DNA of 64,000 bases from Pisolithus tinctorius. Its lineage: Eukaryota > Basidiomycota > Agaricomycetes > Boletales > Pisolithaceae. The stretch covers positions 5,394,001-5,458,000 of the forward strand of contig JANFAH010000001.1 in NCBI GenBank assembly GCA_024663395.1, read 5' to 3'. The notes under the pieces are model-generated. The model ran no database searches, was not told where the DNA came from, and saw only the letters and a list, made by a program, of their open reading frames with translations. This document shows, one piece after another, positions 1 through 11,300 of the stretch (positions are counted from its first letter, which is position 1; each line of letters starts with the position of its first letter). The translations under genes and the position numbers were made by a program.

Positions 1-3000
1 TTCCCCTCGGTCTAGAGAATACCTACCGTAATAAGGTTGATGTGCCACCTCTTGGGTAAGTACCATCAACAGAAATTATACGCCGCGTGCTTGGCCATTA
101 GAATCCGGATGATTGATAGAAGAAGTCCTATTATGGCGCTGATGAATCCTAGCATCACGCCGCGAACCTGGCGTCCACAAAGCGTGCGTCTCATTCGGCA
201 TGAACAGGTACGCCTGAATCCATTCGGTACCGGCTTACAAGCTAGGGTCACGTCAGGGCTTTCCCAAGGCGAAAATTGGGTCGGACCTTGGAACGAGTGG
301 TGTCCAAAACACATTTCTGAGACGTTAGCTCTAAAAGCTGTATGGTCGAGGGACATACACGAACTTAGAACTCCGACCGGTAGCCATCGAGAGAGAATAC
401 ATCTCCTCCTGTTCCGACTCCTCTCCGGAATGTACAGGGAAAGCAGCAGGGTAAAATCGCCAGCATCACGGGTTGCAGGGTATGTCACATGGTCAGCCAC
501 GATCAATACCCATCAGTGGAGTCTAACGACGTATCGCAGTGCTATGCGACGAGAGGGAACTGCTGTTTCAGTCGCAAGAGGAGTAGACTGACGCCACTGG
601 TCCGAGTCGGAGGAGGGTTGAGGTGCAAGAACGTGGAAAGTTGGATTGGAGTTAAGTCACGTTGACTAAAAAGCTAGCATTCACAGCGGCCACACGGTCC
701 GCCTTCCTACCTCGAGTCCTGGTTTGTGACCGATGACTGGTCGAACCTGGCGGTGGCGTTTCAACTGTCTACCGATGAGAAGAAAAAAAAGAAGACAGGA
801 GGTTAACTCGAACAGGTTGCAGGTGAATGAGGCCCGGAACTGGATATGGGTTAACAAGTGGTGGGGGCAAGTCACAGTGCCCCGGTCGATACCGGCTCGT
901 ACCTCTCCACAGTGACTGACTGAATAGTTGTTGTGGCATGGTGCTCGTGGGACGCGTGTCTTGGTTTTTTTTTTTTTCTCGCAGAAAAAGCAACTGCAGT
1001 CATGTGGGCAAACCACTGCACCCTTCGGTGAGGAACAGTACTCTTGAATTCTTCTGTACACCCAACCGAGTAGAGCTCACAAGGTTTTTCTCCCGCCAGG
1101 ATCCATTCCTCACTTTCCTCCGCCCAGTTCTTTCGTAATTTACTCGTCGTGGGGCGGTAGGGTTCCCGCGTCCCTAGTACCTGTGATGTCGAAATTGTAT
1201 GACCTGTCGGTTGTTCTTGTACGTATTTGTGCCCTAGTCACTTCTACAGGAGGTTCGCGTGACTGATGGCAGGACTGTTTATAGAATTTCCGCTAGATAC
1301 GTGTGTCCTCATGACCCACATGCAAACCCTTGGACGCAATATCTCCACCTCGGCAAGGCTTTCCGGTCACTCATCAACATCGGTCACATCAACCGCCCTC
1401 CCCCCGATCTGGACAGGTCGCGTGAGTCATATTATGGTCATATTACGATGGATAGAACCTCTCTTGTAGAACCTCTCTTGTATTGAATCTATGGACGGAC
1501 GCTTTGAAGAAGGTTTCTCTCCAGGTTATGGAAGGAGTTTCTGCGCTAGCCGTACTAACCTTGCGTAGCCTCGCAATGTTCCACAGGAACACGGGATGTT
1601 TTACATACATATGCCGCAGGCTTGCAGAGATAAACGTGGAACTTCCTCGGGTCACTACCCCGTTTTGGAGGACATCGCATTATCACAAATCGTGCAGAGA
1701 TGTCTGAAGATGACGGTACTAAAGATGTGGCCCTCCACGTCCATCAACATCGTAAATGAAGTTGAGGCTCGAGTTGCGTAATCCATCACGATTTCCGCAC
1801 CAGGCGCAAACCATATGCTTTGTCTTGCAGTGCCGTAACATGCTACCTGTCGGTCACAAATTTCTCTCTGCGGGTTCCCCCTGGACTATCCGTGCAATTT
1901 GACGTACGAAGCCGCATTGAAGCATGAGGGCTTCCATACGGACACCCTTGAGTTCTATTATGCGCGGCTACCTCAGGGTCTATTGATCGGAACCCCGGAG
2001 GAGGCTTACCACAGCTAAACTCTTTTGGAAAAAAATTGCCTGTGCACTTAGGACAAGGCTATACGATGGCTACGTCACCCGGAGTGGCAGCAAAGGTCTT
2101 TTATGGTTTTCGACGAAATGCACTTCAACCGTGCTGTGTGATTCCAGACATTGAATTTGCAGTGGTACCTCTGACTTGTCCGACCCCAGGAGTTCAGTTG
2201 TCTTCGCTGTTCTTACGCTAACTTGTAACCTCAACCATGAGTCATTCATGAAATAGAGTCTCTGCTATGATGACACCAATGCTCGAGATCTACGGTACAT
2301 GAGGCACTTTAAGGTTTGCTCCATCGAGATTTCGGATTAGATATGAGTAAGTAGTGTTTCTTGGGACGCATTTGAGTGTGGGTCACTCATGATATGAAAC
2401 GTAGCAATGGAAGTCCTTGGACGCAACGAACATGCCAAAACGATTCGGTCAACGGCGACCGTGCACTGGATCTCTGCTACATACGTGTCAGCCGTTCAGG
2501 GACCGTTTTCCGAGGAGAAACTGCCCCAAATTCGTTTGGGGAGGCGTGCGGACACGGTACCGTCATACTTTGCACAGAAGGGCCTCAGCGATCTAGCTTC
2601 GCCGAGATGGGAAGAGAGGATAGCCTTCCATAGGGTTGTCTCCCTCCAAGATACGGTACCTGGGGCACTGACAGCTGCTCCGTCAGAGTTAGTCCTCGTC
2701 GTACAGCTCATGTAGTGACTTCTTGTGGCAACTCTTTCGCTTGACGACCTTCTCGGAATAAAGTGTAAGACCACACAGTTCACTTGATCCTGCCCCTGCC
2801 TTGGGGTGGGTGGGTTTCCCCCCGCAATCTACATCCAGCCGGGAAGCATTTCCAGTGGTTTCTTTTGCTCCACGGATTTCCAAGACATAATTTGACTTGT
2901 TATGCAATTCGAAGGTTGGGAGCACTGGCGGTATCGGCGCTTGCCCCCCAGGATACTGTCCCCAGCAGCAGGAACTGAGATTTCTCTAGATGCCAAAGTA

Positions 3001-4424
3001 ATTAGTCAGTGCTCACTTCCGTTCAACTTCGGACCGACTTCAGTACCCGCACCGTTCCTGCCGTGGTGGAGCCTATTCCATTAGCCCTCAAAGAATTTAG
3101 CCATGACCCCTGATTAAAAGTGAAAACATCTGATCGACCGGCGATCACATGTGAAGCGGCACCTTTGGCACATGTCGACTTCGGAGGCGGGACGCTGCGC
3201 TGAAGTCTTCTGTTCCACTGACGTTTCCAATAGCCTTGGGCGTTCAAGGCGAAGGTAGCACTTCTGATAGCAATGATGACATCCCACTCGAGAGACGGAT
3301 TCTATCATGTAACTGCGAGAACGTACGGTGATCTCCATATCGTCAAGATGAAACGCGAAGGAAGGCTCCACTGAAGACTTCTGAGGGAGTTGGAACGATG
3401 GAGCACATAGCAACGGCAGCAATCTGTGACCGCACCCACCGATGGTCTTCCGTCTACCCGTGTGGAACTGGGTGGCTGATATTCCACGACACTTGCTAAG
3501 GATCTTGAACGCATCATTGAACACATGTGTGACGTTGAGTGCGGCCACTATGCCTTGCGTACACCGCATGCATCCAAACCTTTTTCCCCCCTAAGACTCC
3601 GTGCCGATCGAGGCGAACTTCCGGTGGCCGCATTCAAAGGAAACGTTGTCCATGCATACTCACAAGTAGTCGTCTCGGAATTGGGTCATCGGTACCCTAC
3701 TGGCATGTGATGGACGTGTTTGGGAAGTCGGAGTCCGGCCACAACGGCCGTTTTGGGCGTAGTAGGTATGTCTCTGACGTACATACATTGCAAGTGGGTG
3801 CACAGATGAACTTCCTTCGCGTGTTGATGAGCGTCGTATGGCACGAAGTATGTGCCATGACCGTCCCACCACATCCTTTAGTACGTGGCCTGTGGCGTTC
3901 CCATCACTTGGCCGTGCCAGCGGGAGACTACAAACACAAGCGTGGTTGTGGCCCTGAAATCGACACGTTATAGTGAGAGTGTACTCGTGATCAGTTCGGA
4001 CTAGTCTTCAAGTTGATATTACAAGTACACGAGTAGATATGTTACACTGGTCGCAAATTACTTAGTAGTTACAATGTGTGTTACAATACAGTGATCGTCC
4101 AGATAATTGTATAGATAAAGCTTTAGCACCGGGCTAAGGTTAAACACGACAGGCGGGCATATCAGAAGAAAGCACACCTTCCCTTCATAATACAGGCAGC
4201 TTCTGTGCATATCTCCAGAAATCGTTCCTCTGATGCAGGGACTGAACGGAGATGGTATGTACGAACTATGTGGGGATTCGGAAGACGGTTGTTTTCGATG
4301 CCCGCGTATTCCACAAAGTTTTCATTACCGTTGACATCGCCGAAGGGAGGGTCAGGTATGCAAACATGATTCGGAAAGAAACCGCCGGTACAAGCGCAGG
4401 AGACAACTGTTGAACGGCAATGTT
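1..4424. other. gene-poor stretch, no supported gene
   Basis: Only short, mutually overlapping reading frames of 60-184 codons occur on both strands. None shows a recognisable domain, a run of spliced exons or a fungal-type start. A short patch near 1930-1970 reads a little like a reverse-transcriptase fragment but cannot be extended. It may be decayed mobile or genic DNA, but I cannot show that. Confidence 0.5.
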
Positions 4425-6287
4425 TTAACGCGAAGGTCGCCGTGGGGATGTACCTTGCGATACAAGATCGGAAGGTACTCGAAACATGCCTTGTGGTCGG
4501 CTGTTCGTCCTTGACCCTGCAACCAATGTAGTGGGTTCCTCGTCGTTACATTCCACAAAAATCAGCGGTCCTGTGCCAGAGTTAACATCCGAACAGGAGT
4601 GTATAAGTTTCGGGCGTGAAATGTTCTGCGGGACAAAAAGGCTGCACGAGTCACCCATTGGTCCCAACAACGGCGTTGCGAATCGCGAAGGCGGACAGTC
4701 AGGATGCGAAGATTGGTTCATAGCGTGGGTCATAAAGTCGCCGCGTAACTGCTGACGTGAAGGCCGACGGCTCTGGGGACCGGATGCTCTGCCGGTGTTG
4801 GGAACGCTCAAGTAAGCGGGTCCGTCTGAAGACACGGCTACAGAGCGAGTTGACATTGCAGACAATGCGGCGTCGACTTCTTGGAGGAAAGCTGCAACTT
4901 CCTGCTCGTTCGGGTTGGCTGTATCGAGACATATCTGGTTGTCATCGTATTCGAGTTGTTTTCGGCGAATGCTCGTAGCACGAGGGCTAGCTTGAAAACC
5001 TTGTCTGCTGGCGGGGCGTTGCGTGGATGGACATCTTTCCGAGGGTGGTTTGTAGCTGCGAGAAGAAACGGACGGGGGGATGGAATACGTGGAGGGATTG
5101 TACTCCAACCTCTCGGATAGATCCTGACGAGGAAGGTCGAGCGATGCGTTACGCAGTTTAGTAGGGGAATTGACAGGTGGTACCGTGTACTTTCTCACTT
5201 GGCCTCTCGGACCTGCGCAGCTGGTGTCGATTTTGGGTAGTTGTTTGTGCTGTCTCGCGGGAGAAGTGGGTAGCTTTACGGAAGGGGACGAAGGGCTAGT
5301 TGCAGCGGTGCTGGGTGTGCCCAATACAGAAGTGCGGGAAAACGGAGAGATGATGTCGCTGGTATGAGTGGTAGACGTCGTAGGCTGCGAACTGGTGGTG
5401 GACGAATGTCCACCGGCCCGGTCCAAGGACTTGGTGCTTGTTGCCCTAGTATCTACGTGAAGGAAACCGGAGACCACGTGAGACCTTTTGCTGCTGCTCT
5501 CAGGTCCACCGGGAGGGGAAAGGGGGGAACTACTGCGTGACGAAGAGGATATGATGATATTAATGGGTCCGATTGCGTCCTGCGGTTCTGCACAAGGTAT
5601 TACGGCCACATCAGGAATGAAGTCATCCGGAGGTTCACACAATACACCAGTAAAGGTTGCAGATTCTGGTGAGCCTAGGTTCTCTCGCTCGAAGGAAGGA
5701 AGTGCGACCAGAGGAGAACGGTCTGAAGTAGCGACATCGGAGAGCCGTCCACTTGGGTCGCCGTGAGCCTGGATTCTAGCCGGCAACTGATCAACCCCAG
5801 GCCAAGTGGGAGATGGAACTGTTGCCGACTGAGGTAATTGAGAGTGTGGGTCTGGGGGCAGAATAGGGGGAATGACGAGATGCCGTGGGGTGGGGACATC
5901 AGGCGAAGGCACGCCGGATGGCGATGGCTGCGGAGAGGCATACGATGCGTAGCGTGAAGCTAAGGGCAGGGGTGACACGTTAAGCGTGGGAGCCTCAGGG
6001 GGTGGCGAGCGTGTCCCATTCCCGGTAAGTTCTAACTCAGCTTCCACCGATGGAAGCTTTTCCGAAACCACCATCTCGAAGGGGGAGGCCTGCACTGATG
6101 CTGTCCCCGATACCCTGAGGGAATCCATGTCACGTGTATTTGACCGCTTGGCGAGAGGCTTGTTTGCGATCATGAATATGACGTTTCCCGTTATAACCCC
6201 GTTTTTGTCTGCTTTTGAATCGAACAATGGAAGTTTAACCACTAACGTAATAAGGTCAGGAAGCAGCGAGCAAGTTAATGAACCCAT
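4425..6287 (-). CDS. hypothetical S/P/T-rich protein, 620 codons
   Basis: One long open frame on the minus strand, far longer than chance for this base composition, so it is probably a real gene. I do not recognise a family. Residues 1-35 are hydrophobic and strand-like. The rest is low complexity, rich in Ser, Pro and Thr, with Ser runs such as SSSSRSSSPLSPP and basic patches. A short helical acidic segment lies near residues 470-490 (EQEVAAFLQEVDAAL). This is typical of a disordered fungal regulatory or scaffold protein. The N-terminus is uncertain: tracts such as ttacgttag and gattccctcag could be 3' splice sites, so the first 35-60 residues may be intron and the true start may lie upstream. 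The frame ends in TAA. No neighbour gives a functional hint. Confidence 0.55.
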   Translation of the reverse strand: MGSLTCSLLPDLITLVVKLPLFDSKADKNGVITGNVIFMIANKPLAKRSNTRDMDSLRVSGTASVQASPFEMVVSEKLPSVEAELELTGNGTRSPPPEAPTLNVSPLPLASRYASYASPQPSPSGVPSPDVPTPRHLVIPPILPPDPHSQLPQSATVPSPTWPGVDQLPARIQAHGDPSGRLSDVATSDRSPLVALPSFERENLGSPESATFTGVLCEPPDDFIPDVAVIPCAEPQDAIGPINIIISSSSRSSSPLSPPGGPESSSKRSHVVSGFLHVDTRATSTKSLDRAGGHSSTTSSQPTTSTTHTSDIISPFSRTSVLGTPSTAATSPSSPSVKLPTSPARQHKQLPKIDTSCAGPRGQVRKYTVPPVNSPTKLRNASLDLPRQDLSERLEYNPSTYSIPPSVSSRSYKPPSERCPSTQRPASRQGFQASPRATSIRRKQLEYDDNQICLDTANPNEQEVAAFLQEVDAALSAMSTRSVAVSSDGPAYLSVPNTGRASGPQSRRPSRQQLRGDFMTHAMNQSSHPDCPPSRFATPLLGPMGDSCSLFVPQNISRPKLIHSCSDVNSGTGPLIFVECNDEEPTTLVAGSRTNSRPQGMFRVPSDLVSQGTSPRRPSR

Positions 6288-8376
6288 GACGCACCCCCAT
6301 TGTTGCTCGCGTCAAACAAGTCGGCAAGGGTGTGGAGACGCGTTTTGCGAACAGTTTTGTAGCCACACGACCAACAAAAAAAGTTCTTTTTCATGGCTAT
6401 GAGGTTGATTTCGCATTGTGAGCTGGAATCGGCACGACTTGCCAAGGGTCTCAGTGATAACCACTGGTTAGATGGATGAAGGACTCACAAGGAGAACGGT
6501 TCCCGCCATTCGTGTATACCGTCATCCATGATACTCTCCTGCGATTCTTGCACCTCGCCGTCTAGGGAAACCTGCACCCTAAGTCTTTGATACTTGGATA
6601 CTTTTGTAGCTTGAATATCTGAGGAAGTGGGTCAACAATACTCAGGATTTGAGAAGCGCAGAGCGTACGCGAGAACTGCACGACTGAGGTAAATGTGTTG
6701 GGCATCGTTGGCGACAGCTACGATCCACACAAACCGGTGTACGGGGATGGTAGGCAGGGGGCTATGGGCACACGGATGGAGGACTTTAAGACCGGTCGTC
6801 AGCGACGATAATATGAAATCTAGCACAGGGTGGCGTGTCGTCCGCGTGGTGAGGGATGGTACCCGGCTGAAGTTCCGTGGACTTTCCTATGCTGAACAAG
6901 AGTGCAGTGCGACATGTCTGTGCGAGATGTATTATATATCAAAACGGAAGTTTGGTGGGTCTCAAGAACCGGAGCGTTTGGGGAACGTACCTTTGGTAAC
7001 CCGAATAAACAAGAGCTTCACAGAAGAAGAAGGGCGGACCAAATGAAATGATGAGTGCCAAACGAGGAACATACCAGTTTGTACTCATCAACAATTCACA
7101 AAGCCTCGAGACACCTGGCGGTCCTGAATCGTGGAGAAATGCCAGCGGGTAGTAGGTGATTGCCTAATCACGCGCGTAAAACACTAGCATCAGACGATCT
7201 GCATCGCTGCAGTCACTTGCTATATAGGGACACAGGATAAAGCGCGGCAACACCCACCAGTTGACACGTCCAGACATGCACGCGCCGCTGGCCCAATATA
7301 GGCCCTGCTGTGTGAACAACATGGTTGTGTGGGCGAAAGCCCTCGTTCCATTCCCAGGGATTCCGAAAAGTATGATCGCAAGGCGACCTTCCATATGGCA
7401 CATACGCCAACGCTACTGCTTTAGGGGTCCGATAACGAGCAGGTGACTCGAATGGTGCGCCCACCTCGGGTATGCGATATTCGATAAGGTCTTTCCAGCT
7501 AACGCCGAACGGCTCAAAGGGAAAGGGGAAGACTAGGGGTTGGATTTTGAGACCACAACCACGGGGACTATGATAATCCCGAGAGACGGCTATAGTAGTT
7601 GACCGTTCGATGTTCAGTTTCGCGATTTCATATGGCATTTTACTAACCGACGACGACCAGCAGCATTCCTTCCAGTCTGTGCACGGATGTCCCTGGGTGA
7701 GAACGGTACATGTTGGCAATCAAGCACCCCCGAATCCGCCGCCCACACAAGATCAAGCGAGATTCCACCAGCCAACTGTGATGAACGTTACGGACACATG
7801 GAACGATAAATTGATACCATACTGAGTGGATAGGATGATCGATATCAGCACATTGAAAGGCTTCCCTGGGTCCAAGACACGGTACCGAACGACGAATTGA
7901 CGCCCTGAATAAGTGAACGTCTGCTACACGTACACACGCGTTGTAAACTTGTACCAGCCAAAACAACGTATGCGTGGCGGGTCGAAGCCTGGTCCAACAA
8001 ACGCTCGTCTCGTTCGGGCGCAACTGACTGGACAAATATGTCCGAGCCTTCTGAGCACACGTGGAACCAGGAATGGGACAGGGGGTGCGTTTCAATTTGA
8101 AAGCACATACATGTTAATAAATCCAGACAGTCCGACTCGTCGAGTCGTTCCCCAGAGACTTGTAACGAGCTTGGTGTTTCAGTAGGTTGGATTATCAGTT
8201 AGTCATTAGCTTTGCCTATGGCGGTGATGGGCTAAGAATATCGTCCCGCCGACCCGCGGGCGCTGCACTGTGCGTGTGTGTGTGACAAGGCGACATCAGG
8301 CCGGCTCATGCCATTCCCCGTTCACTCCCTTCCTGCCAGCTCCCTCTAACTGTCTGATCCTCTCCCTGCCCAGAAC
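6288..8376. other. intergenic stretch upstream of chitin synthase
   Basis: No supported gene. The minus-strand frame 7213-7719 (168 codons) has no recognisable domain. The last 80 bases before 8377 are pyrimidine-rich and end in tgcccag three bases before the ATG, with ctaact about 25 bases earlier. This suggests the 3' end of a 5'-UTR intron of the chitin synthase gene. Confidence 0.5.
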
Positions 8377-11300
8377 ATGGCCGCACCCCCGGCCTCTGGG
8401 TCTCTCTCCAAGGCCATCGCCTCTGGCGACCTTGCAGACCTCATCTCCACCCCGCAGGAGTATCCGACGGACGATTCCGTTCTCTCCGTCCTTGCAGCCC
8501 GTTTCCGTGCAGACTTACCTTACGCTAGAATCGGCTCTACCGGCCTCGTCGTCGTGAATCCATGCAAGACCCTATCCAATGTCAACGATGCGAGTGCCAA
8601 GGAGTACGAGGAAAGGTGCTACAAAGACACTAGCCTCAGCCTGATCGATACCCGTCGGCCTCCCCAACCACATGTATACGAGCTAGCAGTCAAGGTCTAT
8701 CTTCTCATGCGAAGGAGAGGCGAATCACAGGCTGTCATCGCTCGGTACGGTTCATATGACTCTTCCCTTCTAACTGATTTATGAGCGCTCATTCTATGCA
8801 GGGGCATTTCCGGGTCAGGGAAGACTACTAGTACTACACTACTGGCGGATCAGATTCTCCGTCTCTCAGCTCACTCTAAGCGAGAAGGAAAAATCGCAGA
8901 GCAAATCAAGGCATTCTCTCTATTACTCGAGTCTTTTGGCAATGCGAAGACTCCCACGAATCCCAACGCCTCACGACACACACGCTATACGGAACTCCAC
9001 TTTAACGACCGGGGGCGCATCAGCGCTGCCAAGGTTTTGGCCTTCGGTCTAGACAAGTCTCGTCTCACTCGCTTGTCTTTCGACGAGCGTTCATATCATG
9101 TGTTCTACCAGCTCCTTGCGGGTGCCACGCCTGCGGAGCGGGATGCTCTTGGCCTTGAGGGTCCCTCGGAGTACTCCCTTCTAGCTTCATCGGGCTGTTA
9201 CCGTCTTCCAGCTGGCCCATTCAGTGACGACGCTTTGGCCATGGATAACTTGCGCGAGGCATTCAGGACGTTGGGGTTCAAGTTCAAACATGTCTCTTCC
9301 ATCTTCAGCATCCTCGCTGCTTTGCTTCTTCTTGGCAATATAGAGTTTGGGGAGGCTGGTGCTCAGGACGTTTCTGCATATGTCATCAATGTGCCAGTCC
9401 TCCAACAAGCTGCGAAGCTTCTTGGAATATCTCCAGATGAGCTAAGCGAAGCCTTGACATGCAAGTCAAACTACATGCGAAAAGAGCTCTTCACTGTGTT
9501 ATTAAACGCGAAGCAAAGCGCCGCACAGAGAGACCAATTCGTTCAGGGGCTTTATGCAATCCTCTTCGCTTTCATTGTCGAGACGGCTAATTACAAGCTG
9601 GCGCCTCTCGCACAAACGCCCTCGTGCTCAGCCACACAACTTGTGCTGCTGGACCAAGCTGGCTTCCAGACAAAATCACCATCGGGTCCCGGCACTCCAC
9701 TTATCTCCGCACTTCGTAATGGCTTTGAGGAATTCTGCATCAACTCCATGGAGGAAATTTTGCAGGCTCACGTTTTGCGCAGCATCTTTGATGGTGATGC
9801 AGGTTTTAATGCCCGCATCGCTGCAGATGGCATCTCGTTGCCGACTGTTACCGCTATAAGCAACTTTGCATGTGCGGAACTCCTGCAGGGGTGCTCTACT
9901 AACGAACGCAACTCTCGGAAGCCCGGTGGCATCCTGGGCGTGATCGACAAGGCTGTCAACTCCTACAAGTCCGGAAGAAGCGACTCTCGGCGGAATAATG
10001 AACTCTTGCAAGACTTGACTTCCAAGTTTTCCACCCACCCCTCTTTTGTTCCGCCGCCTCCCGACGACAGGAATATATTTACCATAAAGCACTTTGCGGG
10101 CACATGTGCCTACGACGTTTCCTCTTTTGTTGAGAGAGATGCAGACCTTTTCGACCCTCTTTTTGTCTCGATCTTGCGCAGTTCGGCGGATCCACTGGTC
10201 GCTAAACTCGTGTCCGGACCTGGCTTGCCCACTGAGAAGCACCAAAGTGACCCGGAGACGATCGTGCAGGCACAGGTGTCCTCCCTTCCCCTCCGCCACA
10301 CCACTCCATTGTCAGGAGTGAGCAACGAGACTCACCGTCTGAATGTAAACAAGATCTACCCCGTCACCACACAGCTCAATCAGACCTTGCGGGACGTGTT
10401 GTCTAACATCGAGAGCGTGCGGTTGTGGACCCTGTCATGCATCAGCCCTAATGACAATGGGTTCTCCAACTCTATGGACAAACGTCGTGTCAAGACACAA
10501 ATTCACGCCCTCCACTTACCGGACATCATATCACGCAGAAGGGTTGAGTTTGTAGCTGATTTTGACCATGCCGAGTTTTGCGATAGATACCGACCCACTA
10601 TGCGCGGCTCTCACGCAGAACGTATAAGGCAATGTGTGCAGTCGAACGGGTGGATAGAAGGCGTGGATTTTGCTCTCGGTCATCAGAAGATATGGCTGTC
10701 GTATTACGCATGGAAGATGGTGGAAGACGTTGTGCGTTCTGCAGAGAAGGAACACAAGAAGATTTCCCGCGAGAATTCAGGAGAAGACGAACACGTAACG
10801 GCAGATGACGTTCCAGATTACCTTCACACCCCGGAGGGTAACGATCATGGACTGTTCGACGAATCACCTGACATCCCACGTCAAATCCCGAGAACCCCAA
10901 GCGCTTATGACGACTCCCCGCATTCTCGCGCGCCATCCATGGGTTACGGTTACGTAGAGGAGGCGGGGTCTGTGTGGGACAAGAAAACCGAAGGTTACGC
11001 ACCCACACCACCATTGCTCCCAACGCCCGGTGATTTGGCTACTGTTGATGGCCAGGATACATTCGAGGAACACTTGCCTACCACTCGTGTCAGACGATAT
11101 TGGCTATTGTTCGTTCGGCTGTTCACATGGTGGATCCCGGACTTCCTGCTCACTTACATCGGCCGCATGAAGCGTCCTGACGTCCGTCTTGCGTGGCGCG
11201 AGAAGGTCACCATTTTCGTCCTCATTTTCTTCGCCAACGCGATCGTTCTTTTCTATATTATCGCTTTCGGAGTCCTCCTTTGCCCGGACTTTAACAAGGC

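Noticed and set aside
1..550. Overlapping 184- and 146-codon frames on opposite strands
   Set aside because: No motif, biased residues (Arg, Ser, Cys) and mutual overlap suggest chance open frames.
1920..1980. Possible reverse-transcriptase remnant (reads ...YYARLPQGLLIGTP)
   Set aside because: Too short, no further conserved blocks before or after, no terminal repeats; resemblance may be chance.
9676..10299. 207-codon minus-strand frame
   Set aside because: Antisense shadow of the myosin-like head of chitin synthase.
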